64,000 nt of DNA, from contig JANOQM010000043.1 of assembly GCA_031422295.1 (NCBI GenBank), forward strand, positions 32,918 through 96,917, given 5' to 3'. Each line of letters starts with the position of its first letter. Position 1 is the first letter of the stretch. The notes below the pieces were generated by a model. The model was not told where the DNA came from, ran no database searches, and saw only the letters and a program-made list of their open reading frames with translations. The translations under genes and the position numbers were made by a program. Below, one piece after another: positions 10,412 to 18,880 of the stretch. This DNA is from JANOMH01 sp031422295. GTDB lineage: Bacteria; Pseudomonadota; Alphaproteobacteria; Rhodobacterales; Rhodobacteraceae.

Positions 10412-12610
10412 CTAGGCCTGGCCCAGCTGGAATATCAGCGTGGACAAGGGCGGAATGGTGATGTGAATACTGGCGGGCTGTCCCTGATAGGCGGCGTCAT
10501 TGGCGGCACACCCGCCCAGATTACCCCGGTTTGCCCCGCCGTACACAGCTGCATCAGTATTCATCACCTCGGACCAATGGCCCAACGCAGGCACGCCGAT
10601 CTGGTGCATGGTCCGCTCAACCGGGGTGAAATTGCAGATAATGACGCAAGGCGCATCCGTATCCGCCCCGCGCCGGATGAAGGACAGGATGGATTGTTCG
10701 TTATCGGTCGCGTCGATCCAACTAAACCCGGACCCGTCGCAATCCTTGACATGCAGGGCCGGGACCGCGCGATACAGGTGGTTCAGATCGCGTACCAGCG
10801 ACTGAATCCCCTTATGGGCAGGCTGTTCAGCGGCGTCCCAGTTGATTTGGCCGTCGTGGTTCCATTCCTCGGGTTGGCCAAACTCGCAACCCATGAAGAT
10901 CAGCTTTTTGCCCGGATGCGCCCACATGAATCCATAATAGGCCCGCAGATTGGCGCATTTTTCCCAATGATTTCCGGGCATTTTTTCCAGCATGGAGCCT
11001 TTGCCATGCACCACTTCGTCATGCGAAATTGGCAGGACGAAGTTTTCGCTGAATGCGTAATGGATGCCAAAGGTCATCTGATGATGGTGGTATTTCCGGT
11101 GGATCGGCTCGTGCTTGATGTAGGACAGGGTGTCATTCATCCAGCCCATGTTCCACTTGAACCCGAACCCCAGCCCGCCCGCATCGACCGGGGCCGACAC
11201 GCGGGGAAAGCTGGTGGATTCCTCGGCAATTGTCATGATCCCGGTCTGTGACCCATAGGCCGCGATGTTCATCCGGTGGAACAGATTGATCGCCTCGTAA
11301 TTCTCGCGCCCGCCGTCCCGGTTCGGGATCCATTCGCCATCTTTGCGGCTATAATCGCGGTATAACATCGACGCCACCGCATCGACCCGCAGCCCATCGA
11401 CATGGTATTCCTCAAGCCAATACAAGGCGTTAGCGACCAGAAAGTTCGCCACCTCGGCCCGGCCATAGTTGTAGATCAAGGTGTTCCAGTCCTGATGGAA
11501 CCCTTCCTTTGGATTGCCATGTTCATACAAAGGCGTGCCGTCAAACTGCCCCAGACCATGCGCATCGGTCGGGAAATGGCCGGGCACCCAGTCCAGAATG
11601 ACCCCAAGACCAGCCTGATGTGCGGCCTCGACCAGATTTCGAAACTCATGCGGCGGGCCAAACCGCACCGTGGGGGCATACATGCCGACGGGCTGATATC
11701 CCCAGGATCCGTCGAACGGAAATTCGCTGATCGGCATCAGTTCGATATGGGTGAACCCCATATCGCGGGCGTAATTCACCAGATCAATGGCATGTTCCTT
11801 GTACGACAGCGGCCTGCCACCCTGATCCCAGATGCGTTTCCACGACCCCAGATGCACCTCATAAACTGAAATCGCGGCATCCCGGCTATTCGCCGCCGCC
11901 CGCGACGTCATCCAGTCGGCATCCTGCCAGCCAAAGCCCCGGATATCGCGGACAATGCTGGCGGTTTCGGGCGGGTGCTGCGACCCGAATCCCACCGGAT
12001 CGGCTTTCAAAGGCATCCGGTCGCCATGTGGGCCAATCAGTTCGTATTTATACGCGGCCCCATCGCCCGCGCCGGGCACGAACGTCTCCCACACACCCGT
12101 GCCACCGCGCCGCCGCATCATATGCCGCCGCCCATCCCAGGCGTTGAAATCGCCCACCACGGACACGCGCCGCGCGTTGGGGGCCCAGACCGCGAAATGC
12201 GTGCCATGGGTGCCGTCATGCTCCATCACATGCGCGCCCAAGGCGTGCCACAGCCGCTGATGCGTGCCCTCGCCGAGCAGGTATTCATCCAGATCGGTCA
12301 GCACCGGACCAAAGCGGTAAGCATCGTCATAATTCCACACCGCCCCATCCGCACCCGTGCCGCGCAGGGAATAGGCGGTCTTGCCCGGCACTTTGCCGCT
12401 GAACAATGCGCCTTGAATCCGGGTCAGCGGATAGGTCTTGGTCCCCACCACCGCAGCCAGTTCATGCGCGCCCGGATCAATCGCGGTGACCCAGCGGTCA
12501 CGGCCAAAAACATGCGGGCCCAAAACTGAAAACGGGTCGCCATGGGCGGCGTCCAGCAATTCGGTGACGGTGCCAGGGTCAAGCGGGGCGGGATGTAACG
12601 CTGTTGTCAT
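10412..12610 (-). CDS. glgB: GlgB, 1,4-alpha-glucan branching enzyme
   Basis: The 732-residue GH13 enzyme introduces alpha-1,6 branches into glycogen. The order is two N-terminal beta modules (PFSVLGPH; FAVWAPNARRVSVVGDFNAWDG) and then the catalytic barrel. The barrel carries DWVPGHFPTDAHGL, DGLRVDAVASMLY (nucleophile), TIAEESTSFP (acid/base) and SHDEVVHGKGS. A C-terminal beta domain closes the protein. It is the first gene of the glg block, 24 bases before glgC and 49 bases after frcK on the same strand. Confidence 0.97.
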   Translation of the reverse strand: MTTALHPAPLDPGTVTELLDAAHGDPFSVLGPHVFGRDRWVTAIDPGAHELAAVVGTKTYPLTRIQGALFSGKVPGKTAYSLRGTGADGAVWNYDDAYRFGPVLTDLDEYLLGEGTHQRLWHALGAHVMEHDGTHGTHFAVWAPNARRVSVVGDFNAWDGRRHMMRRRGGTGVWETFVPGAGDGAAYKYELIGPHGDRMPLKADPVGFGSQHPPETASIVRDIRGFGWQDADWMTSRAAANSRDAAISVYEVHLGSWKRIWDQGGRPLSYKEHAIDLVNYARDMGFTHIELMPISEFPFDGSWGYQPVGMYAPTVRFGPPHEFRNLVEAAHQAGLGVILDWVPGHFPTDAHGLGQFDGTPLYEHGNPKEGFHQDWNTLIYNYGRAEVANFLVANALYWLEEYHVDGLRVDAVASMLYRDYSRKDGEWIPNRDGGRENYEAINLFHRMNIAAYGSQTGIMTIAEESTSFPRVSAPVDAGGLGFGFKWNMGWMNDTLSYIKHEPIHRKYHHHQMTFGIHYAFSENFVLPISHDEVVHGKGSMLEKMPGNHWEKCANLRAYYGFMWAHPGKKLIFMGCEFGQPEEWNHDGQINWDAAEQPAHKGIQSLVRDLNHLYRAVPALHVKDCDGSGFSWIDATDNEQSILSFIRRGADTDAPCVIICNFTPVERTMHQIGVPALGHWSEVMNTDAAVYGGANRGNLGGCAANDAAYQGQPASIHITIPPLSTLIFQLGQA

Positions 12611-12622
12611 AACCGGATCATA

Positions 12623-12650
12623 CCCCGTTTGCGCCGCGTCGCAAGCGGGG
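12623..12650 (-). promoter_or_regulatory. Hairpin between frcK and glgB
   Basis: An 11-base inverted repeat (arms 12623-12633 and 12640-12650, loop of six, one G-U pair) fills most of the 49-base frcK-glgB gap, close to the glgB start. It has no downstream T-run. It could be a weak terminator, an mRNA-stabilising hairpin or an attenuator that separates importer and glycogen gene expression; the sequence does not decide. Confidence 0.4.
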
Positions 12651-12659
12651 CTGTTAGCG

Positions 12660-13313
12660 TTAACGTGCAGGATGGGTTTGCAAAATCAGATCAGCGGGCA
12701 AGGGCCGGTCGATCACCCTTTGCGCATTTGGAATATCGTTGCTTTCTGCCCGCCGGGTCGCGGCAGCCCGGCTGAGCCCTAAGCTTAGCCAGCGCTGGAT
12801 CAGACGGGCCCGCAATTCCGGCATTGGCACATCCAGCCGGGCGGCAAACGTCCAGAGGGGCGCAAGTGCCGACCACGGGTCCTGATCGAACAGCAGATAG
12901 TTGCCTTCGACAATCACCACTTCGCAATCGGCACTGACCACGGTTGCCCCGGCAATGGCCAGATCGCGGGTCCGGTCGAACACCGGCACGAAAACCTCAA
13001 CCGGGTCAGCCAGACGGCGGATCAGATGCACAAAACCTGCGGCGTCAAAGGTTTCCGGCGCGCCTTTGCGCGGGCGCAAGCCCCGCGCGTCAAGGATCGC
13101 ATTATCCAGATGAAAGCCGTCCATCGGCACCACTTCGGCGCTGATTTTCTGGTCGCGCAACCGGCGGCACAGTTCGGCGGCAAGAACGGATTTGCCGCTA
13201 CCCGGCGCGCCCGCGATTGCCACCAGAATGCGGAATTGCGCGGGCCGCAGGGCATGGACCCGTTCGGCCAGCGCATTCACATGGGCAGTGATATCCAGCA
13301 TCGGGCGATCCAC
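12660..13313 (-). CDS. frcK: FrcK-like P-loop sugar/nucleoside kinase
   Basis: The 217-residue protein belongs to the uridine-kinase/pantothenate-kinase-like P-loop family. It has the Walker A motif AGAPGSGKS near residue 38, the DGFHLDNAIL substrate/Mg loop, ETFDAAGFV, and VIVEGNYLLF. In rhizobia a gene of this type, frcK, ends the frcBCAK fructose importer operon; the same order is seen here. Its kinase substrate is not established and may be the imported sugar. The GTG at 13313 is taken as the start (GGTGGG upstream); an ATG at 13301 is an alternative. Confidence 0.82.
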   Translation of the reverse strand: MDRPMLDITAHVNALAERVHALRPAQFRILVAIAGAPGSGKSVLAAELCRRLRDQKISAEVVPMDGFHLDNAILDARGLRPRKGAPETFDAAGFVHLIRRLADPVEVFVPVFDRTRDLAIAGATVVSADCEVVIVEGNYLLFDQDPWSALAPLWTFAARLDVPMPELRARLIQRWLSLGLSRAAATRRAESNDIPNAQRVIDRPLPADLILQTHPAR

Positions 13314-13331
13314 TTAACAGCCCACCCGATG

Positions 13332-14117
13332 TCAGATCGGCTCAAGCTCGGTATCGGGCACTTTCGCGCCGGTCATATAGGCAACCGCATCAGACATCGA
13401 ATGATTCTTGGGGTTGATGACGCAAAGCCGCCGACCCAAGCGGTGAATATGGATGCGGTCGGCCACTTCAAACACATGCGGCATGTTGTGTGAAATCAGA
13501 ATAATCGGCACCCCGCGCGACCGGACGTCCTGAATCAACTCCAGCACCCGGCGGGATTCCTTGACCCCCAACGCCGCTGTGGGTTCGTCCAGAATGATCA
13601 CCTTGGACCCGAATGCCGCAGCCCTGGCCACAGCCACACCCTGCCGCTGGCCGCCCGACAGGGATTCCACCGCCACATTGATGTTCTGGATCGTCATCAG
13701 GCCCAGTTCAGACAGTTTGTTGCGGGCAAAGTCCTGCATCTTTTTCTGGTCCATCATCCGCAACCATGACCCCAGGACACCGGGTTTGCGCAATTCGCGG
13801 CCCAGAAACATATTGTTGGCGATGGTCAGAGCCGGGGACAAAGCAAGGTTCTGGTAGACGGTTTCGATGCCGGCCTTTTGTGCATCCTGCGGGCTGCGGA
13901 AATGCAAGACCTGCCCATCCATCCTGATTTCGCCATGGTCGGGGGTGACGGCCCCGGCGATGGCCTTGACCAGCGTGGATTTGCCAGCGCCGTTGTCGCC
14001 GATGACAGCAGTGATTTCGCCCGGATACAGGTCGAAATCGGCACCATTCATCGCCACGACCGTGCCATAGCGCTTCATCAGACCACGGCAGGTCAGGACA
14101 GGTTGCACTTCACTCAT
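13332..14117 (-). CDS. frcA: FrcA, sugar ABC transporter ATP-binding protein
   Basis: The 261-residue protein holds a single nucleotide-binding domain. It has Walker A GDNGAGKST, signature LSGGQRQGVAVARA, Walker B KVIILDEPTAALG and the switch His in ILISHNMPHV. A single NBD is the FrcA form; ribose and galactose importers of the same family use a fused double-NBD protein of about 500 residues. The start at 14117 has GGAGGG seven bases upstream and overlaps the frcC stop (ATGA). It powers the FrcBC importer at the inner membrane. Confidence 0.92.
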   Translation of the reverse strand: MSEVQPVLTCRGLMKRYGTVVAMNGADFDLYPGEITAVIGDNGAGKSTLVKAIAGAVTPDHGEIRMDGQVLHFRSPQDAQKAGIETVYQNLALSPALTIANNMFLGRELRKPGVLGSWLRMMDQKKMQDFARNKLSELGLMTIQNINVAVESLSGGQRQGVAVARAAAFGSKVIILDEPTAALGVKESRRVLELIQDVRSRGVPIILISHNMPHVFEVADRIHIHRLGRRLCVINPKNHSMSDAVAYMTGAKVPDTELEPI

Positions 14118-15289
14118 TTCGAAGCCCTCCGCAGCCATTGGTCAAGCGCGACAGCGATCAGAACCAGACAGCCCGCCGCAAAGGTTTGCCAGTAATCATC
14201 GACCCGGGCCGCAACCGACAGGCCGGTGCTGAACACGCCAACGATCATCGCGCCGATAACCGACCCGGCAATGGACCCGCGCCCACCAAAAAGTGACGTG
14301 CCGCCAATCACCACGGCGGTGATCGAATCCAGATTGGCCGTCGTAAAGCCAATAGGTGATACCGACCCTACCCGACCGATGGCGACCCATCCGCCAAAGG
14401 CGCAGATCAAGCCCGCCAAGGTATAAACGCCGATCAGCACACGGTTGGTCTGGATCCCCGCCAGCATCGCCGATTCCGGATCATCGCCGATGGCATGCAC
14501 ATGGCGGCCCCAGGCCGTCTGGCTGAGGATGAACCAGACGATGACGGCCAGTACGATCAGCGCAATCCCGCCATAGGTCAGCGTCGCCCCCCAAAAGTTG
14601 AAGGCTTTGCCGAACCATAACAGCAGCGGGGCCTCCAGTGTGATGTCCGCGCCGCGTACGGATTGCGAGCCGGAATACCACAGCTTGATCGCTTCAAAGA
14701 TGCTGACAGTGCCGAGGGTCACGATGAATGGTGGCAGTTTGACCTTTGTCACCAGCAGGCCGTTGATAAGGCCCATCAATGCACCAAAAAACAAGCCGAT
14801 CAAAATCGCGATGATTGCGGACAGATTGTCGGTCAGGAAAACTGGCACATAGGTCTGCGTCGCCGTCGGCAGACTGCTGATGATTGCGCCGCCCATATCA
14901 AATTCGACCGCCAGCTTGCCCATGATGACCGACGACAGGACCAAAATCGCCGCGACCGACAGGTCGATGCCTGCGGTCAGAATGACGATGGTCTGCGCAA
15001 TGGCCACGATCCCCACGACCGTCACTTGTTTGAGCACGGTGGACAGAGTGCCCGGTGTCATGAAATTGGCGCGTTCGTTCAGAAGTTGGTCGATCAGCCC
15101 GAATGCGGCGACGCTGACAATCAGAACAAGGGCAGGAATGGCCGTCGGATAATTGCGCAGAAAGCCGCGCAGGACATGCACAAACGACTTGTCGTCCTCG
15201 GCGAAACTGGCCACGGCACTGTCGGCTTTGTTCAGCGTGGCCTCAAAATCTGAAATGGTTTTGGTCGGCGGTTCATTATCCGTCATCAT
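14114..15289 (-). CDS. frcC: FrcC, sugar ABC transporter permease
   Basis: The 391-residue inner-membrane permease belongs to the RbsC/FrcC family. A soluble N-terminal segment of about 70 residues precedes the multiple hydrophobic helices. The family segments VTVVGIVAIAQTIVILTAGIDLSVAAILVLSS and GDDPESAMLAGIQTNRV (the cytoplasmic EAA-like loop) are visible. An ATGATG at 15289/15286 follows GGAGGGGG, so either ATG may start; frames further upstream are unlikely. It overlaps frcA by four bases and lies 125 bases after frcB, with a hairpin in that gap. Confidence 0.93.
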   Translation of the reverse strand: MMTDNEPPTKTISDFEATLNKADSAVASFAEDDKSFVHVLRGFLRNYPTAIPALVLIVSVAAFGLIDQLLNERANFMTPGTLSTVLKQVTVVGIVAIAQTIVILTAGIDLSVAAILVLSSVIMGKLAVEFDMGGAIISSLPTATQTYVPVFLTDNLSAIIAILIGLFFGALMGLINGLLVTKVKLPPFIVTLGTVSIFEAIKLWYSGSQSVRGADITLEAPLLLWFGKAFNFWGATLTYGGIALIVLAVIVWFILSQTAWGRHVHAIGDDPESAMLAGIQTNRVLIGVYTLAGLICAFGGWVAIGRVGSVSPIGFTTANLDSITAVVIGGTSLFGGRGSIAGSVIGAMIVGVFSTGLSVAARVDDYWQTFAAGCLVLIAVALDQWLRRASK

Positions 15290-15342
15290 CTCCCCCTCCG
15301 TTAATTTTTCGTCACGAAACGTCCATCTTAGGCGTGGTCGTA

Positions 15343-15370
15343 CAAAGGGCGACAGTAATGTCGCCCTTTG
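15343..15370 (-). promoter_or_regulatory. Intercistronic hairpin between frcB and frcC
   Basis: A perfect 12-base inverted repeat with a four-base loop (CAAAGGGCGACA, loop GTAA, then its complement) lies just downstream of the frcB stop on the transcribed strand. There is no T-run after it, so it is more likely a 3'-stabilising or attenuating hairpin than a full terminator. Such structures raise binding-protein expression over permease expression in many ABC operons. Confidence 0.75.
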
Positions 15371-15414
15371 CTTAGTCAATTGAGTTTAGATTGCCGTGGC
15401 CTTGCGGCCCGAAC

Positions 15415-16419
15415 TTAGCCCCAGCAGCGTGCTGTGCCTTCTGCAGTATCGATCGAGGCCACACCTTCGGCAGGCGCATCGGTGACCAGGTTCACGCCGG
15501 TGTTGAAGAAGGTCAGCCCTTCGGTCGCTGTGGGCTTGGTGCCGTCAGCGGCGTATTTGGCAATCGCCTCAACACCCAGCGACGCCATCAGCAGCGGGTA
15601 TTGCTGCGACGTGGCACCGATGACGCCGGATGCAACACTGGCCACACCCGGGCAACCGCCGTCAACCGACACGATCAGCACGCCGGTTTTGCCAGCGTTC
15701 TGCAGCGCCTGATAGGCACCTTCGGCAGCAGGCTCGTTGATGGTGAACACGACATTGATATCGGGCTCGATTGCCAGCAGGTTTTCCATTGCAGTCACGC
15801 CACCTTCAACCGAGGCCTGGCTGGTCTGGTGGCCGATGACGCGTGCATCGGTTTCCGAACCCATGACTGTCAGATCGGGCACTTCGATGCCGAAACCAAC
15901 AAGGAACCCAGTGTCGCGCTGCACGTCGACCGAAATGTTGTCGGCGTTGATGTTCAGCATGCCGATCTTGGCGTCGGCGGCGGCATCACCCAAAGTTGCC
16001 GCAGCCCACTGACCGATCAAAAGACCAGCCTCAAAGTTGTCGGTGGCAAAAGTCATGTCCTGTGCTTCGGGATCGGCCAGTGGCGTATCCAGAGCAATGA
16101 CCAGAACGCCGGCAGCGCGGGCCGCAATCAGGGCCGGCCCGACCGAGTCGTTGGACGGCGTGATCAGGATGCCTTTGGCCCCAGCGGCCACACAGTTTTC
16201 AATCGCGGTGATCTGCGGGGCAGCGTCGCCGTCGGTGACACCGGCATAGGCCTGAAAGTCCATGCCAGCGGCGGTTGCGGCGGCTTCAGCGCCTTCTTTC
16301 ATTTTCACGAAGAACGGGTTGGTGTTGTTCTTGGTGATCAGGCAGGTCAGGTCGGCAGCGGCAGCCGCACCAACGGACAGGATCAGGGCCAAAGCGGACC
16401 CTGCGAGCAATTTCTTCAT
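15415..16419 (-). CDS. frcB: FrcB, periplasmic sugar-binding protein
   Basis: The 334-residue protein has a signal peptide (MKKLLAGSALALILSVGAAAAA) and a type I periplasmic-binding fold. It begins LTCLITKNNTNPFFVKMKEGAE and includes VIALDTPLADPEAQDMTFATDN and VVFTINEPAAEGAYQAL, as in ribose/fructose-type binding proteins. It captures the monosaccharide for FrcCA. RBS GGAGG precedes the ATG. It is the first gene of the operon; the 176 bases upstream contain the promoter and an inverted repeat shared with the divergent ROK regulator. Fructose as substrate is inferred from the frcBCAK gene order. Confidence 0.92.
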   Translation of the reverse strand: MKKLLAGSALALILSVGAAAAADLTCLITKNNTNPFFVKMKEGAEAAATAAGMDFQAYAGVTDGDAAPQITAIENCVAAGAKGILITPSNDSVGPALIAARAAGVLVIALDTPLADPEAQDMTFATDNFEAGLLIGQWAAATLGDAAADAKIGMLNINADNISVDVQRDTGFLVGFGIEVPDLTVMGSETDARVIGHQTSQASVEGGVTAMENLLAIEPDINVVFTINEPAAEGAYQALQNAGKTGVLIVSVDGGCPGVASVASGVIGATSQQYPLLMASLGVEAIAKYAADGTKPTATEGLTFFNTGVNLVTDAPAEGVASIDTAEGTARCWG

Positions 16420-16533
16420 GGTAGCCTCCCAAAAGATTATGCGGTCAGGCTCAAAAAGCCTGCCAATCGTCCCGGTGTCCTCCAGACCGCCGGAATGACC
16501 CTAGGAAACGTGATTCGGGGGGTTGTGTCAATT

Positions 16534-16554
16534 AATAAATCCAGTTGATTTATT
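16534..16554. promoter_or_regulatory. Inverted repeat, candidate ROK-regulator operator
   Basis: The arms AATAAAT and ATTTATT are separated by seven bases, in an AT-rich patch of otherwise GC-rich DNA. The site lies between the divergent frcB and ROK-regulator genes, about 42 bases before the regulator start. ROK repressors of the NagC/Mlc type bind AT-rich dyads of this kind, so this is the likely operator; no binding evidence exists here. Confidence 0.55.
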
Positions 16555-16595
16555 TATTCGCTTCTGCCGTTATAAGCCTCAGGGAGGACGGCTGG

Positions 16596-17795
16596 ATGGA
16601 TCAATCCGAAGTGCGCAGCCTAAGTGGCGGTGTGAACCAACAGGGTGTTCGCGATCATAATGAACGGCTGATTCTATCGATGATTCAGCGGCATGGCGCA
16701 TTGCCGGGCAGCGATCTGGCGCGACGTGCCGGGCTGTCGCCGCAGACCGTGTCAGTGATTCTGCGTGGGCTGGAACAGGACGGTTTTCTGGAACGCGGCG
16801 ATCCGCAGCGCGGACGGGTGGGCAAGCCGTCGATTCCCATGGGGCTGGCGGCCGGGGGCGTTTATTCCTTTGGCCTGAAAATCGGACGCAGGTCTGCCGA
16901 TCTGGTGCTGGCCGATTTTCATGGCAAGGTCCGGGGTCAGTTGCAGACGACCTACCGGTATCCGCTGCCCGAAGCGGTTTTTGGGTTTCTGCGGAATGGT
17001 CTGACCCAACTGTCCGAAAGTCTGACCAAGGCCGAAGTTGCCCGGATTGTGGGGATAGGCATCGCCAAGCCGTTCGAGATGTGGAACTGGCACGAAACCA
17101 TCGGCGCCCCGGCTGCCGCGCTGGCGGTCTGGCAAGAGATTGATTTTACCGCCGAAGTTGCCCGGTTTTCGACCCTGCCGGTGTTTGAAGAAAACGATGC
17201 CACCGCCGCCTGTCGGGCGGAGCATGTCTATGGACGAGGTCGGGAATTTCGGGATTTTGCATATTTCTTTGTGGGATCGTTCATCGGTGGCGGCATCGTT
17301 TTGAACAATTCAGTGTTTGAGGGGGCGACGGGTAATGCCGGTGCATTCGGGTCTTTGCCGGCACGGCGCAGCGATGGCAGCGATTGTCAACTGATCGACA
17401 CCGCCTCGGTCTATCTGCTCGAGGCGGCTTTGACCAAGGCCGGACTTGAACCTTCGCGGCTGTGGGCGCAACCGCAGGACTGGACTGGGTTTTCCACCCT
17501 GCTGGATGACTGGATCGACATGGCGGCAATGTCACTGGCACGTGCAGCCTTGACCGTATCGGCGGTGATCGATTTCGAAGCGGTGCTGATCGATGGCGCG
17601 TTTCCGGCAACGGTGCGCGAAACACTTGTGACCAGGGTCCGTTCCGCACTGGCCCAACTGGACACGCGCGGTCTGAACATCCCGCGTATCGAAGGCGGTC
17701 AGGTCGGCGGCAATGCCCGCGCGCTGGGGGCGGCTTGTGGGCCGGTGTTTTCACAATATCTGCTGAACACCCACGCCAGTTTGTCGGTGGTGTGA
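16596..17795 (+). CDS. ROK-family transcriptional regulator of the frc operon
   Basis: The 399-residue protein has an N-terminal winged helix (ILSMIQRHGALPGSDLARRAGLSPQTVSVILRGLEQDGFLERG). A ROK sugar-sensing domain follows, with VGIGIAKPFE, the ENDATAACRAEHVYG segment and FFVGSFIGGGIVLN. The zinc-binding Cys cluster of sugar-kinase ROK proteins is not evident, as is usual for some regulators. The start at 16596 follows AGGGAGGA at seven bases; the open frame extends upstream into the AT-rich operator. It is divergent from frcB, so it very likely controls the importer in response to a sugar. Confidence 0.88.
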   Translation: MDQSEVRSLSGGVNQQGVRDHNERLILSMIQRHGALPGSDLARRAGLSPQTVSVILRGLEQDGFLERGDPQRGRVGKPSIPMGLAAGGVYSFGLKIGRRSADLVLADFHGKVRGQLQTTYRYPLPEAVFGFLRNGLTQLSESLTKAEVARIVGIGIAKPFEMWNWHETIGAPAAALAVWQEIDFTAEVARFSTLPVFEENDATAACRAEHVYGRGREFRDFAYFFVGSFIGGGIVLNNSVFEGATGNAGAFGSLPARRSDGSDCQLIDTASVYLLEAALTKAGLEPSRLWAQPQDWTGFSTLLDDWIDMAAMSLARAALTVSAVIDFEAVLIDGAFPATVRETLVTRVRSALAQLDTRGLNIPRIEGGQVGGNARALGAACGPVFSQYLLNTHASLSVV

Positions 17796-17836
17796 TCGGG
17801 CTTGATCCAGTGACCCGACCAGATACACTGGTAGCC

Positions 17837-18880
17837 ATGGTGCGTTCATTACATATGGTCTGCGTGACCTTGGCCCTGATCTCCACTCAGGTGCAGGCTG
17901 ATGGCTGGGATGTGACCCAAGCCCCGGTATTTGACGGCCAGTACAGTGCCGTCGGCGACCCATCGGTGATCCGCACGGCCGATGGCAGCTATCTGATGTT
18001 TCACCATTGCATCGATGTTCTGCGCGACCCCCAAGGCGGCGAGGTGTGTCTGGCCCGGTCTGCCGACGGGCTGGACTGGCGCTATGCCCGCACCGAAAAT
18101 TCTGCGTGGTTTGTGCGCAGTCGGTTGCTTTTGGCCACAATCGGCGGCTGGGACGAGGCGCATGAGACGCCGTTTGCGGTGCAGGTCGGCGACATGATCC
18201 GGCTTTATATCCTTGGATACAAAGGCCCTGGCGTATTTTCCGATCCGCTGTCCGCCGGGATCGGAATGGTCCAAAGCACTGATCCATTGGTGTTTCCCGC
18301 CATGGGCCCGCCGATCCTGATCCCGTCGGCGCCTGGCGATGCGGGCGGGATCACCAGCCCGTCAGTGGTGCAGACTGCCAGCGGCGGGGTCTTGTATTAC
18401 ACCGGCTGGTCCTGTTCGATGGCCGATCCGACCTGTCCGGCGCAGGAAAAACTGACGCTGATGGCGGTCCGACTGGACGGCGCGGGGCGGCCCGACGATG
18501 TGCCCCAGCCGGTGCTGGCCGATCCCGGTGTACCATGGGCCTATGGTGGCGTATCCGAGGCCGAGGTGGTTCTGGGGCCGGATGGCCGGTATTATCTGTT
18601 CTTTTCAACCTTGCCCGGCCCTGACCAGGCGCAAAGTATCGGCCTTGGCGTGGCGGATGATCCATTCGGCCCGTTCGCCATTGCCCCCGACCCGATCATC
18701 CGCCCGCAGGATGTCACAGGCGGCTGGGGCGCGGGCGGGGTTCTGGCCCCCAATGTGCTGTTCGAAGATGGCAGGGTACGGCTGTGGTTTCATGCCTTTG
18801 AACTGGACGCGGCGGGCCAGATCGCCAAGGCCCGGATCGGCTATGCCGAACATGCCTGGCCGATCTGGCCTGCCGACTAA
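17837..18880 (+). CDS. Secreted glycosidase-like five-bladed beta-propeller protein
   Basis: The 347-residue protein starts with a signal peptide (MVRSLHMVCVTLALISTQVQA). Its repeats resemble the GH43/GH32/GH68 propeller fold: GDPSVIRTADGSYLMFHHC, GITSPSVVQTASGGVLYYTGW, SEAEVVLGPDGRYYLFFS and APNVLFEDGRVRLWFHAF. An Asp in each blade is consistent with a sugar-active site, but I cannot assign the catalytic triad. It lies 41 bases after the ROK regulator and may be co-transcribed with it. A periplasmic enzyme releasing the sugar taken up by FrcBCA would make sense, but that is inference. It ends in a four-base convergent overlap with the LacI gene. Confidence 0.7.
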   Translation: MVRSLHMVCVTLALISTQVQADGWDVTQAPVFDGQYSAVGDPSVIRTADGSYLMFHHCIDVLRDPQGGEVCLARSADGLDWRYARTENSAWFVRSRLLLATIGGWDEAHETPFAVQVGDMIRLYILGYKGPGVFSDPLSAGIGMVQSTDPLVFPAMGPPILIPSAPGDAGGITSPSVVQTASGGVLYYTGWSCSMADPTCPAQEKLTLMAVRLDGAGRPDDVPQPVLADPGVPWAYGGVSEAEVVLGPDGRYYLFFSTLPGPDQAQSIGLGVADDPFGPFAIAPDPIIRPQDVTGGWGAGGVLAPNVLFEDGRVRLWFHAFELDAAGQIAKARIGYAEHAWPIWPAD

